From assembly GCA_965221175.1 (NCBI GenBank), contig OZ244867.1:1302001-1366000 (forward strand): a stretch of DNA of 64,000 nt, in the 5' to 3' direction. Positions within the stretch are counted from its first letter, which is position 1; the number at the start of each line of letters is the position of its first letter. The stretch is from JAJDZL01 sp965221175. GTDB lineage: Bacteria; Pseudomonadota; Gammaproteobacteria; Arenicellales; JAJDZL01. Below the pieces are notes generated by a model. The model had not been told where the DNA came from and searched no databases. It was given only the letters and a program-made list of their open reading frames with translations. The position numbers were made by a program, and so were the translations under genes. Below are positions 53,242 through 62,473 of the stretch, piece by piece.

Positions 53242-55623
53242 ATGACTGATGAAACTGTCAGCATCAGAGACAGCCGCGGGCAAATTAGTTCTGAAAGTCA
53301 TAAGCCATTCCTGTTTTTTGTTTTGGCGGGACTATCCGGTGCGTGTGGTTTGGCATATGAGGTTATTTATGTACGACTTTTTTCCAACTATTTTGGCGAC
53401 AGTTTCATAGTCAGCGGAATCATTCTTTGCGCAGTTTTTTGGGGTATTGCTTTTGGAGCCTGGCAAAGTTCACGATTCGTAAAACTGCTTGCCCACATCG
53501 AACTGAGCATAGGCGTATACGCTGTTTTTTCGGTCATGATTTTTTCGTCCTGGGGATTCCAGATTGCAAGTCTTGGCAGTGGCACACTTGCGAACGCCTG
53601 CAAGCTTGTCATCCTGCTATTCATCCCCGCATTTCTGATCGGTACATGCGTGCCTTTGTTTGCCCATTATGTGGATTTCGTCAGCAGTTTGAGAAGCCGC
53701 GTATTCACGCGTGTCTATGCCTTGTATAACGCTGGTGCATTTCTGAGCATTCTTGCAATCGAGTTCTTTCTTTTCCGCCAGTTGGGGCTTGCATCAACTG
53801 CTTGCGCCATCGGAGCAATAAATTTATTCATTGGCATTTTTCTGCTGCGGTCTGGAATAGCCAGAACGATGGTACGGAAAATCAAAAAAAAACATAGCCT
53901 GAACAATCGTGTTGCATTGGCACTGTTTTTAGGGAGTTTCGCAAGTGGCATTTTTCAACTTTATGTGCTGAAAATATCATTTTCCGTTTTCGGACCCTTG
54001 CACGAAAACTTTTCGATCATTTTAGCTTCCGCAATTCTGGGTATAGCGATTGGGTCGGCTGTCGCACTGCGAAAGCCCGTATCACTGAGGCTGGCGCTCA
54101 CTTGGTCTGTATTCGCTATCTTGATATTTCTGCTGACAGCTTCAATCCCCGTCACTTTTTGGTCTACGGTTTCCGGTCTTGGTCTGCCTGACTATCAGGA
54201 ACTGGCAATGAAAATTCTATTGCTCGCAGGATACCCTCTTGCAGTTTTCACGATTTTCGGGACGTTCGTTCCGTTAGCTGTCCAATGCCATGAAAACAGT
54301 GATTCAACAGTAACCGGTTCTCTTCTCGCCATTTCCAGTTTGGGTAACGGACTGGGAACACTGGCAATGTTTATATTTCTGTATCGATACCTTCCCCTGC
54401 CGCAGATTGGCTTTCTCATCTTTTTTCTGCTTGTTGCCAGTCTTTTCGTTCTGCTTGACAGAACGAAACCATATGGGAACATTTTAGGTGGAGCAGTGCT
54501 CGCATCTGCAATCAGTTTCGCGATCGTCCAACTTTGGCCGCATGTGGAACTGCTGTTAGGATACAAGGCACTCATGCGTCCTGAAGAACTTGCCTATCGC
54601 AAGGAAAACTTCGAGAATGCTGTAACCTACAAGGCGTTTGATCAAAATGCATCCGTTGTTTCATACAGGGACAATAGCCGGACTCTGATACTGAATGGTT
54701 ATCTCAGCCTTACATTCAATCCATTGAGCAAAACAGTGCTTCATGAGATGCTCGTTGGGGCAACTCCGCTCCTGTTCAGCAAAGAAACGAAAAATGCACT
54801 GGTGTTCGGTTTGGGATCGGGTATTTCCGGAGGTTCAACCGCTCAATTCTACGATCAAACGAAAATAGTGGAAATCAACCCGGCGATTCTCAATATCCCT
54901 CGTCATTTTTCTATCGAAAATCAGAATGTCACGGGACGAAAAAATGTGGAAATCGCACTTGAGGATGGCATCTCGACTCTGTTGAAAGAAAAAACAGACT
55001 ACGATGCCATAGTGAATACGGTAACCAGCCCGCAATACTATTCGGCAAGCAAACTGTATACCGAGGATTTTTACGAGATAGTAATTTCTCGTTTGAAGAA
55101 TGGTGGCGTCTATTCAAGCTGGTTTGATCTGAACATTGATCGGGAAGGAATATCGATCATGTTGAATACCCTCGAAAAATCATTCAATCACTGCCGCTAC
55201 TTTCTTTTGACACGAGCCTATTTCAATGTCGTCTGCAGTCCGAATCCACTCAACTTTCTGTCATCCGCAACGGTACTGCAACGAACTGAAAGCGGCGGTG
55301 CCAGCCTGATGAGACTGTTTCGCGGTTTCGGATTCGAGAACAGCCTGAGTGATACGATGAGTGCTTTGGAAATAGACTTTTCGCCTGAATTCTTTGAAAG
55401 GTCCTCAGCGAAGATCAACACCCTTGACCTGCCCGCCATTGAATTCGTCGTTGCACGGGCTAGTGATGAACAAATGACCGCTGAAGCTCTCAATCGGACA
55501 ATCACCCGAAACATCGCATTTCAGAAGAAAATGTCAATGGGAAATTCAAAATGGATTGAAACCTGCACTGCGATTTCCCGGATGAGCGAAATTCGATTCG
55601 AAGGCTGCCAGTCAAATCCCTAG
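53242..55623 (+). CDS. Membrane protein fused to a spermidine-synthase-like domain
   Basis: A 793-residue protein. About residues 20-440 form some 12 or more hydrophobic segments (for example FFVLAGLSGACGLAYEVIYV, ALFLGSFASGIFQLYVL), and about 460-700 form a cytoplasmic Rossmann domain of the spermidine synthase family: LVFGLGSGISGG (nucleotide-loop-like, about 519-530), KIVEINPAI and the SP..YSASKLYTEDFY segment. In true aminopropyltransferases the last segment begins with a catalytic Asp (DxxSP). Here it reads VNTVTSP, so the acid is replaced and classical catalysis is doubtful. Such fused transporter-synthase proteins are common but poorly characterised. It stands alone between non-coding stretches. 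Confidence 0.85.
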   Translation: MTDETVSIRDSRGQISSESHKPFLFFVLAGLSGACGLAYEVIYVRLFSNYFGDSFIVSGIILCAVFWGIAFGAWQSSRFVKLLAHIELSIGVYAVFSVMIFSSWGFQIASLGSGTLANACKLVILLFIPAFLIGTCVPLFAHYVDFVSSLRSRVFTRVYALYNAGAFLSILAIEFFLFRQLGLASTACAIGAINLFIGIFLLRSGIARTMVRKIKKKHSLNNRVALALFLGSFASGIFQLYVLKISFSVFGPLHENFSIILASAILGIAIGSAVALRKPVSLRLALTWSVFAILIFLLTASIPVTFWSTVSGLGLPDYQELAMKILLLAGYPLAVFTIFGTFVPLAVQCHENSDSTVTGSLLAISSLGNGLGTLAMFIFLYRYLPLPQIGFLIFFLLVASLFVLLDRTKPYGNILGGAVLASAISFAIVQLWPHVELLLGYKALMRPEELAYRKENFENAVTYKAFDQNASVVSYRDNSRTLILNGYLSLTFNPLSKTVLHEMLVGATPLLFSKETKNALVFGLGSGISGGSTAQFYDQTKIVEINPAILNIPRHFSIENQNVTGRKNVEIALEDGISTLLKEKTDYDAIVNTVTSPQYYSASKLYTEDFYEIVISRLKNGGVYSSWFDLNIDREGISIMLNTLEKSFNHCRYFLLTRAYFNVVCSPNPLNFLSSATVLQRTESGGASLMRLFRGFGFENSLSDTMSALEIDFSPEFFERSSAKINTLDLPAIEFVVARASDEQMTAEALNRTITRNIAFQKKMSMGNSKWIETCTAISRMSEIRFEGCQSNP

Positions 55624-55658
55624 AATTTTTCAACATCGGATTCGAATCTGCCCTCACT

Positions 55659-56054
55659 CTACGGCCTTGAACGCATCAACCGTTCGCATGCGGAAGGGCT
55701 CCCTTCGAGTTCACCTGCGAAAACGATTTCTTCTGCCACCATTGCACTAAATGTACACTTTAGTCTGTGTCGTTCAATTTGGTAGTACCGAGTAACCCAC
55801 TGTCCGTCAATGTAACTCTGAATTGGTACGCGCGTAGTCAACTCATATTGGTGAGACCATGAATACTGATCACCTTCCTCAATTTCTTTGATTGTGTCAG
55901 GTTTGCCCAGTGTGCTGACCACTGCGGAAACAGGCATACCCGTAAATTGATTGAAGTACGGGACAACTTCATTTTTGAAAGTGGCACAGCCTGACATCAG
56001 AGAAAGAACTGCTCCCACACAACAGCCAAGCAAATAGGGAAAACAGGACCGCAC
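55659..56054 (-). CDS. Small predicted lipoprotein
   Basis: If translated from the GTG at 56054, a 131-residue protein with a lipoprotein signal (YLLGCCVGAVLSLMSGC, lipobox LMSGC) and a mature part with FTGMPVSAVVSTLGKPDTI, reminiscent of small outer-membrane 'SmpA/OmlA-like' lipoproteins that share a GxPxxxVxxxLGxP motif. A longer frame (ATG 56135 or up to 56258) would bury the signal peptide, so the GTG start is preferred although its ribosome site is poor. It lies downstream of the ChaN-type gene and may be cotranscribed. Function unknown. Confidence 0.6.
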   Translation of the reverse strand: MRSCFPYLLGCCVGAVLSLMSGCATFKNEVVPYFNQFTGMPVSAVVSTLGKPDTIKEIEEGDQYSWSHQYELTTRVPIQSYIDGQWVTRYYQIERHRLKCTFSAMVAEEIVFAGELEGSPSACERLMRSRP

Positions 56055-56205
56055 CTCTGCGGACTGCAGCCGACAGCCAATTAAGGCGCCTGGCGTAAAT
56101 TCCGAATATACAAATCGAATGAAGTGAAAAAACATACTGAAATTCCATTCAAATCTAATTACTGATCGATTGATTTGCAAATACTGCCTCCGTGAATTTA
56201 TGGAG

Positions 56206-57099
56206 TCAGTTGCAATTTGAGCGTTTTTTCTTGCCCGGGGTGAACCAGACAAAATCAAAACTCTCCATATTGTCTTCCAACTCTTTGTTCGGCGCCTGCT
56301 GAAATTCTGATAGCCGAGACTGAGTTCCCATCATCGCAACTGCCACGAAATCACTATCTGGCAGATGGACTGGAACACCTGAACCTTTTCTCACATGGGT
56401 GATGCCGGCAATCAGAAATGCACCTTCATCAGGATGTCTCTGTTTCTGCAAAACCTGTGCCATGTGTTTGTCCCGGGCGACCTGCAAATGAGCCAGTTCG
56501 AGTGATTGCTCGTCATCAACCAATCCACAGTGTACATCCTGCAATCGCTGCAGATAGTAGTTCACTCTTGCATCATGCGATTGGGCATTTTGTCCACCCT
56601 GTTTTCGCATCTCTCTTTTTTCCGCATCCGTGAAATCCGCACCTACGATCGGCAGTTTTGCTACGAAAGCGACATCGAAAATTGGCTGGTAGAAATCCCA
56701 CGACGGCCAATTGCTATCCGGCCAGCCTAGTGGAATGGCAAGCCCTAGCGAATACTCTGGGGACTTTTCTCTATATTTTTCTACTATTTGAGTTTGCTCA
56801 TGTGTAAGCATTTCAAGCGCGAGTGTTGGAAAACGACCAAATTCTGCCAGTGCCGCAATGATGAACGCTTCGCGGTTCTGATGTGTCTCCTTGCCATGAG
56901 ACTCACCTAACAGGATGTAAGTCTTATTGCTGATCACTTCTAGCATTGAACGGAATGAAATGATTTTTTGTTCCTGAACATCCCAGATCTTGCCAGCAAG
57001 CGCGTCGGTTTCATTTGCTGAGCTTTGAGAAACTGACAGCACTGCCAATATCAGACTAATCCAAACCCGAATTACTGCACCGTGTCTTAAGAATTTCAT
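56206..57099 (-). CDS. ChaN-family (DUF399) exported protein
   Basis: A 297-residue protein with a signal peptide (about 1-28, SVSQSSANE) and the ChaN family landmarks YILLGESHGKETHQNREA, FPTLALEML, PIVGADF and LIAGITHVRKGSGVPVHL. ChaN of Campylobacter is a haem-binding lipoprotein implicated in iron uptake. This one lacks an obvious lipobox and is probably periplasmic. The family also resembles a fold with conserved Glu and His residues that might have hydrolytic roles. It ends about 150 bases before the small lipoprotein gene. Confidence 0.85.
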   Translation of the reverse strand: MKFLRHGAVIRVWISLILAVLSVSQSSANETDALAGKIWDVQEQKIISFRSMLEVISNKTYILLGESHGKETHQNREAFIIAALAEFGRFPTLALEMLTHEQTQIVEKYREKSPEYSLGLAIPLGWPDSNWPSWDFYQPIFDVAFVAKLPIVGADFTDAEKREMRKQGGQNAQSHDARVNYYLQRLQDVHCGLVDDEQSLELAHLQVARDKHMAQVLQKQRHPDEGAFLIAGITHVRKGSGVPVHLPDSDFVAVAMMGTQSRLSEFQQAPNKELEDNMESFDFVWFTPGKKKRSNCN

Positions 57100-57334
57100 G
57101 TTAGAAGCGAATTGTTACCGAAAACCGCATACCGAAGAAATTTCTTCATCACTTCATGGTATGGATCGAGATATATAACGCCTTGTACAACCCAGACAAC
57201 CTCTAGCCCTCGATAGACTTCCATTGGGTGTGATTGATAGTGATGCAAAAGCACAAATTACTGAGAATTGGTTTAATTGATATCCTGTAAAATATTCCTA
57301 TCGATTGTCCCTGAGGTAGGATTTATCTACCAAA

Positions 57335-58426
57335 CTACGTCGACTGGATCTCCTCAAGCCTCGTTTGTTCCGAGATAGTTCTAAGCTCATTTTGATCCGG
57401 CAAGAATGGGTAGTCCCTGTAATCCTCCCCCGGACGATAGGAACCATAAGGCCGATTGCATGCCATCACACCATTCCGGTCCGGACATCCATTAGTCATA
57501 AATGCAATGCCACTATCCAATCCCAGCCTCGCTGAAGGTTCCGGTGTGTGTAGTCCGACCAGATCGCCCTGCACACTAAACTCCAATGATTCAGGCGGAA
57601 GATCATGTTCTTCGATAAGGTTCTTAACGTACTGAATCCGTCTCCATCGTACCAAAGGTGCGCGCGGCACATCCTGCATCTGGGTTCCGGGTTCTGGATT
57701 AAAAGAAAACAGATACCCAGCAATCTGCTCCGACTTCAATTGAAAGATCATGTCGAACATTTCTCTGTCGGTTTCGCCAAGCCCGACAATGAGATGACAG
57801 TTTACTTTCATGGCACCGTAAATCCGACGTGCGGCTCGAATAATTTCCCAATGCTGATCCCAGCGATGAGGGCTTTTTGCGAGTTTGCCCCGGGTACGCA
57901 GGAACAATTCTTCGGATACAGCATCCAGCCCCACACCAATTATGTCCACACCTGATTCCTTGATTTGATACAGATTCTCTTCGTCAAGAAGCGTTGCTGT
58001 GACGAGGGCGGAGATCGGCACTGCAGGTGCGGCAGTGTGCACTCGCGCAGCCATGTCGATCAGGTCTTCAGTCGCGCGATGATCCTGCACCTGAGCAATA
58101 CAAACCCTGCCAACCGTGTACTGCGCTTCCTTTTCAGCAATTTTTTCAGCTACTAGATCGGTCTCAAACAAAGGCCAGTCGACTCGAATAAAACTATTCT
58201 CCTCCGCCACACCTGGGCGTTCTCGGGCGAGACCACAATAGGAACAGTTTGCTGCACACCCTTGAGGATAATTCTGCAATAGATTGATACAGTTACAACT
58301 GCATCCATTGATTTTGCCTGGCGTCAAGCCAAGTTCTATTGCCGCAGCTACACTGATTCGTACATAGTCTGGACTGATTTGGTAGTGCTGATCTTGCAGC
58401 TTGGTTGGAATTCCTGTTGTAGCCAT
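57335..58426 (-). CDS. Radical SAM protein, BioB-like, LipS-type lipoyl synthase component
   Basis: A 363-residue radical SAM enzyme. The cluster motif is C57-x3-C61-x2-C64 (GCAANCSYCGLA), preceded by an extra CSCNC group (from residue 42) that could help bind an auxiliary iron-sulfur cluster, as expected of a sulfur-inserting enzyme. The C-terminal part has NGCPDRNGVMACNRPYG with two further cysteines. It is the last gene of the YeeE-lipoyl carrier-ligase-radical SAM operon. Together with its neighbour it matches the two-protein lipoyl synthase LipS1/LipS2 that replaces LipA in some archaea and sulfur oxidisers. I cannot tell from memory which of the pair is LipS1. Confidence 0.75.
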   Translation of the reverse strand: MATTGIPTKLQDQHYQISPDYVRISVAAAIELGLTPGKINGCSCNCINLLQNYPQGCAANCSYCGLARERPGVAEENSFIRVDWPLFETDLVAEKIAEKEAQYTVGRVCIAQVQDHRATEDLIDMAARVHTAAPAVPISALVTATLLDEENLYQIKESGVDIIGVGLDAVSEELFLRTRGKLAKSPHRWDQHWEIIRAARRIYGAMKVNCHLIVGLGETDREMFDMIFQLKSEQIAGYLFSFNPEPGTQMQDVPRAPLVRWRRIQYVKNLIEEHDLPPESLEFSVQGDLVGLHTPEPSARLGLDSGIAFMTNGCPDRNGVMACNRPYGSYRPGEDYRDYPFLPDQNELRTISEQTRLEEIQST

Positions 58427-58453
58427 GACTATTTTTCTAATTTTCCAAGAGAT

Positions 58454-59464
58454 TTACCAGTTTACCCCACAGCAGGCATTGACAAATTCAGGTGTCAACC
58501 CCTTTTTTCGTGCATAGTCGACAACCCCTTCAGCTGGAAATGCAATTCCATTCAAGCCGGCATCGACCGCTGCCCGATCAATCTTCATCTTGTAATTCCC
58601 GAACGGGCGCGCACATCCCAGCATGACCGGTTTGTGAGGCAGTGTTTGACGTGCCAATGCAAAAAATTCCACGATTTCGCTGAGTGGTGGTGGTTGAACT
58701 GTGGCCATGGGAGTGCCGGAAAGAGGCATCAGAATTACGAGGACAAGAAGCTTCATATCATGTCGGCTAATCATGTCCAATGCAGGCTCTTCACCAAGCA
58801 TCTTTCCGTAGTGAAGTCCCATGACAATATGCGGAACGCATGGAACGCCATATCGATCTAAACGCTCCAGTACCGCATCATATTCTCTGATGTCAGTCTG
58901 CAAATGATAGACTTCGCGAATCGTCTCATCATGTCCGATAATGTCAACCATCGCTCCATCAATATCAGCATCTGCCAATCCTGCGCAGGTCTCCTCGTCC
59001 GGAAGGCCGGGGTGAACCCGAATGATCATGCCCAGTTGCTGACGAATTCTGATCATGTCTGGAATGTGTTTCTTGAGCGGCACTCTGCCCTGCCGGTCGC
59101 TACCGCCAGAAATCAAGACTCCTCGGGCGCCTCGATCATGTAATTCAGAACACATCTCGTAAAGAGATTTTCTGGTGGAGCTTAAGTCCTGCATTCCTCG
59201 CAATACACCGGTTTTGCAATGTTCGCAGTTCAGCGCACAAGCTTCACCTGTCACGCTGATCGCGACGAATTCGGATGCATTGTGATCGTTATATTCCGAT
59301 GTCTCGTACTTCTTGAGACCTGGCGCATGAAAAACAATTCGATCATCAAAATATTTTCTTCGTAAATCCAAGCCCCCGGAATCCACAAGGTATTCCGGCA
59401 ATCGATCATCTACAAAATTTACAGCTTCAGACAATTTCAACGCCCCTATGAGCAAAGCAGGCAC
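58454..59464 (-). CDS. Radical SAM protein, second LipS-type lipoyl synthase component
   Basis: A 336-residue radical SAM enzyme with C76-x3-C80-x2-C83 (GEACALNCEHCKTGVL), SAM-binding GVLISGGSD, and further Cys residues near the C-terminus (MLGCARPFGNYK, NACCGVNW) that could hold an auxiliary cluster. It begins with GTG at 59464, inside the end of the ligase gene (38-base overlap), with GGAG 8 bases upstream. It is 27 bases from the other radical SAM gene. The pair, next to a lipoate ligase and a lipoyl carrier, supports sulfur insertion into octanoyl-carrier. Confidence 0.75.
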   Translation of the reverse strand: MPALLIGALKLSEAVNFVDDRLPEYLVDSGGLDLRRKYFDDRIVFHAPGLKKYETSEYNDHNASEFVAISVTGEACALNCEHCKTGVLRGMQDLSSTRKSLYEMCSELHDRGARGVLISGGSDRQGRVPLKKHIPDMIRIRQQLGMIIRVHPGLPDEETCAGLADADIDGAMVDIIGHDETIREVYHLQTDIREYDAVLERLDRYGVPCVPHIVMGLHYGKMLGEEPALDMISRHDMKLLVLVILMPLSGTPMATVQPPPLSEIVEFFALARQTLPHKPVMLGCARPFGNYKMKIDRAAVDAGLNGIAFPAEGVVDYARKKGLTPEFVNACCGVNW

Positions 59465-60542
59465 TAGGAGACTCCGCCATCAAACCGAAATCCGACTGAT
59501 CTATAGCTCCCATCACTGCATTCGCGACATCCATTACTGATACCTGATTCCAAGCCTCGCAGTTGCGCTCATATGATTTGTGGATTGTATTGAATACAAC
59601 ATCGGAATCTCGCACATGCCATCGAAGACTCCCCTCCAGATCAAAAATTGCATTGTCCGACGTAATAAAGTCGCCATTTAAAAAAACCGATTTGACCATC
59701 TGCCCTGCAACAATTGCTCGTACATCCAGTGTTCCACCTGCAGTGTGCACCCGATTACACCCAACACTATCTCGAACTCGCGAAGCTTCCTCAAAGACCC
59801 ACTGATTTGTAGAGTACCGCTCTTTGTATAGCCGTTCAGTCATTGTTCGTTCTTCTGCATCCATAGTTGTAGATTCCAGCACAGCGGAAAACTCTTCTTC
59901 AAAACCGGCTTTAACTATGTTGACTAGATCAGACATTGACAGAGTGCTTCCAATTTCTGAACAAATCGAGCTGATACGTTCGGAAATGATTTCAAACCCT
60001 TTGTCAACCAACTTCTCGAAAGGAGTTCGAAGTACCTCAATCATGTATTGAACATCAATATCCAGTAGCAATGAAGCGTGAAACAAAGTTCCCCCGCCAC
60101 TTGCGTGATAAAGTCCCAGTCCGGCAATTTTTCGCCTGCCCACAACCAAGTCATTTTTTCCGTGGAAATCAGCACGAATTCCTAGTATCTGAAGCGCTTT
60201 GATAATTCCTTGAGCGCACTCGGACATCATCTGAGAGGAATTTTCGGAGAGTCGTTCAATGCCTTGTGGAACCACCAGCGCAACGCCCAATTGATCCGGC
60301 CCCATGATGATGGAACCGCCACCTGTCGGCCTTCGGTTAATGGGAATCTGCATCTCATTACACCTTTCGATATTCACTTCATCTTCGACATGCTGAAACC
60401 TGCCGACAAGCACGCACGAACGATAGGTGTAAAGTCTGAGAGTGACTCCTTTACGCTGTGTTGCTGATTGGGCTAGTCCATCATCAACCGAGAGTCCTTG
60501 ACCGTGGTCGACCGCCCCATCGACCAAGAGTCGCCACTTCAC
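59427..60542 (-). CDS. Bipartite lipoate-protein ligase, sLpl(AB)-like
   Basis: A 371-residue ligase of the LplA/LipB/BirA fold. Landmarks are RRPTGGGSIIMGPDQLGVAL (lipoyl-adenylate loop) and GKNDLVVGRRKIAGLGLYHA with the catalytic Lys in RRKIAG. The C-terminal 120 residues (HTAGGTLDVRAIVAGQMVKS, FNGDF-like) form the accessory LplB-type domain, so one polypeptide has both parts. It should attach octanoate or lipoate to the lipoyl carrier encoded 9 bases upstream. The linkage to two radical SAM genes is the pattern described for sLpl(AB). Confidence 0.85.
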   Translation of the reverse strand: MKWRLLVDGAVDHGQGLSVDDGLAQSATQRKGVTLRLYTYRSCVLVGRFQHVEDEVNIERCNEMQIPINRRPTGGGSIIMGPDQLGVALVVPQGIERLSENSSQMMSECAQGIIKALQILGIRADFHGKNDLVVGRRKIAGLGLYHASGGGTLFHASLLLDIDVQYMIEVLRTPFEKLVDKGFEIISERISSICSEIGSTLSMSDLVNIVKAGFEEEFSAVLESTTMDAEERTMTERLYKERYSTNQWVFEEASRVRDSVGCNRVHTAGGTLDVRAIVAGQMVKSVFLNGDFITSDNAIFDLEGSLRWHVRDSDVVFNTIHKSYERNCEAWNQVSVMDVANAVMGAIDQSDFGLMAESPSACFAHRGVEIV

Positions 60543-60551
60543 TGGTTCAAC

Positions 60552-60986
60552 TCAGTGAACAGTTTGCGGACCGCGAAGATCATCCGGAAGCAAATCAAAC
60601 AGACTTGAAGCATCATGCAATTCCACTTTCTCCATATTCCAGGAATCAGGCACAATCGCTAACAACCAGCCTTTTCCGTAGGGATCAATATTTATCTTTC
60701 GAGGATCTTCAAGCACCGCGTCATTTCGCTCGACGATAGTGCCGCTCACTGGACTGACAATCTCGCCGGTCATTTTTGCCGCCTCCATTGATCCAATTGA
60801 GTCACCTCGTTTCACCTGTGTTCCAAGACTAGATATTGTCAAATAGGCTAGTTCTCCGAGTGATTCGATAGTCGGAAAACCGATTCCGATTAGCAATCGA
60901 CCGTTTTCCGAGTCATCCTTTATCCACAAATACGATTTTCCATCATAAACTCTATCTGATGGCAACCATGTTGAATGATCGGGCAT
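60552..60986 (-). CDS. GcvH-like lipoyl carrier protein (LbpA-type candidate)
   Basis: A 144-residue biotinyl/lipoyl-domain protein similar to the H protein of glycine cleavage. The modified lysine is probably K71 in SMEAAKMTGEIVSPVSGTIV, where GcvH has ESVKAASDIYAPVSG. Preceding features IGIGFPTIESLGELAYL fit the H-protein fold. No gcvT or gcvP is in the window, and the gene sits in a sulfur-transporter/lipoate operon, so it is more likely a lipoate-binding protein of the LbpA kind used in sulfur metabolism than a glycine cleavage component. AAGGAG lies 8 bases before the ATG. Confidence 0.8.
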   Translation of the reverse strand: MPDHSTWLPSDRVYDGKSYLWIKDDSENGRLLIGIGFPTIESLGELAYLTISSLGTQVKRGDSIGSMEAAKMTGEIVSPVSGTIVERNDAVLEDPRKINIDPYGKGWLLAIVPDSWNMEKVELHDASSLFDLLPDDLRGPQTVH

Positions 60987-61007
60987 TATTTCACTCCTTC
61001 AGAATGT

Positions 61008-62216
61008 CTATAGTGCTTCCAGACGGCGCATGGAAGACGGCAGAAGTCTTACATCAACCAGTCCGCTGAGCAATGCATCAATGAAGTTCGCATCTTCGTA
61101 GACCAGTCTGTAATACTGGACTTTCAAAGTTACCGCGCTGCTAAAAATAATTGCAACCAATACAATTATTGAACCGACTGCCAGCGTCGACAGTCCGCTA
61201 ATTCCCTGACCGATAGTACAACCAAGTGCCAGCACTCCGCCGATACCCATCAAAATGCCACCAACTGCGTTCACAACAAAATCCCGAAAAGAGGCAAACC
61301 AGGACAATCTGAATTGTCTGCTCACGAGTGCGTCAGTAAACGACCCTGCTACAAGACCCGCTGCCGCAAGCATTCCAGCTGTGACTAAAATCGAAATATT
61401 GCCGAGATCAAGAAACAGACTGATGAACTCACCAAGCGGATTGACAAACGTAAAGGATTGCACTCCGACACCGACCGGTGGATTGTCAACAAACTCCGCG
61501 GCTTCAGCCCATTCAATGCCAACTGGACCAGCAGTCAAATACCAACCGACAGTAACAGCACCGCCAATAATCAGACCCGCACTAATATTGGTAAGATTGT
61601 TGCGGATTCCGCGAGTTTTTAGAATAAACCAGACAACTAAAACTGAAATCGCAATAGCTGTGAGAATGTGAAATACGCCAGCATCAATTGACGGAATCAA
61701 TGCAGCCATGATCGACCCAATGTCTTGAGTCTGTATATCTAGCGGAGACAAATCGATCGAGAGAGGATGAATCCAGTTGTAAAACGCAATTTCAAAAAAT
61801 ACAGTTTTCGTCATCAGATAAGCACAAATAGCTGCAAAAATGAGCGTAACAAAAGACTTGAGATTTCCCCCACCGAATCGCACTAGATTCTTGCTGACGC
61901 ATCCACCTGCCAGAGTCATACCGATGCCGAACATCAGACCTCCCAGCAAATATCTTAGCCAAGCAAAGGTTGGTGAACGATACGGTGGCCGCGATCCGTC
62001 TAATTCAAAGACTGATGAAACTTCAAGTATAGAAACTGACAGCATGGTTACGGCAATCGCTAGCATCCAAGCACCTAGTCTGCCAAAATCTCTCAGATTT
62101 ACCCAATCGGAAACTGCACCCATCGTACAAAAATTAGTGCGGCTAATTGCTACACCCATAACCACCGCCGCTAGAAAGAATCCGGAAAGTACCGGGATTC
62201 CAATCAGATCATCCAC
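61008..62216 (-). CDS. YeeE/YedE-family sulfur-compound transporter
   Basis: A 402-residue inner-membrane protein in two similar halves of YeeE/YedE type, the family containing the thiosulfate channel TsuA. Conserved cysteines are in SRTNFCTMGAVSDW (about residue 30), GIGMTLAGGCVSKNLVRFG (about 105) and GVLALGCTIGQGISG (about 334), which in TsuA line the thiosulfate path. It starts with GTG and opens the lipoate operon, 21 bases ahead of the carrier gene. It probably imports thiosulfate or a related sulfur species for the pathway served by the downstream genes. Confidence 0.85.
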   Translation of the reverse strand: MDDLIGIPVLSGFFLAAVVMGVAISRTNFCTMGAVSDWVNLRDFGRLGAWMLAIAVTMLSVSILEVSSVFELDGSRPPYRSPTFAWLRYLLGGLMFGIGMTLAGGCVSKNLVRFGGGNLKSFVTLIFAAICAYLMTKTVFFEIAFYNWIHPLSIDLSPLDIQTQDIGSIMAALIPSIDAGVFHILTAIAISVLVVWFILKTRGIRNNLTNISAGLIIGGAVTVGWYLTAGPVGIEWAEAAEFVDNPPVGVGVQSFTFVNPLGEFISLFLDLGNISILVTAGMLAAAGLVAGSFTDALVSRQFRLSWFASFRDFVVNAVGGILMGIGGVLALGCTIGQGISGLSTLAVGSIIVLVAIIFSSAVTLKVQYYRLVYEDANFIDALLSGLVDVRLLPSSMRRLEAL

Positions 62217-62473
62217 AATCTAATTCCGTGTTGAGGTTAGAAAAATTCGATCTCTGACTCAACTTGCTTGAGAATTTCTATCTTATCTCTTACAGGTTAA
62301 ACTATTTCTAATGTCGCATCAGATAAGCATCTATATGTTACAAGAATTTAATGGTTGCAAGCCATTCGAGAATAAAAGTGACTACAGGCAGTTTTTTCTC
62401 TTATGGACCAGGTACAGCATAAAATAATAAGAATTGACTTCCAATCAGATGACTAAGCGGCGCCAAGCTTAAA
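62217..62473. promoter_or_regulatory. Divergent promoter region, yeeE-lipoate operon / squalene synthase
   Basis: A 257-base AT-rich gap between divergent genes that must contain both promoters. No distinct operator or riboswitch was seen. Confidence 0.4.

Noticed and set aside
60552..60986. GcvH-like protein as part of a glycine cleavage system
   Set aside because: No gcvT, gcvP or glycine riboswitch nearby; operon partners are lipoate and sulfur genes.
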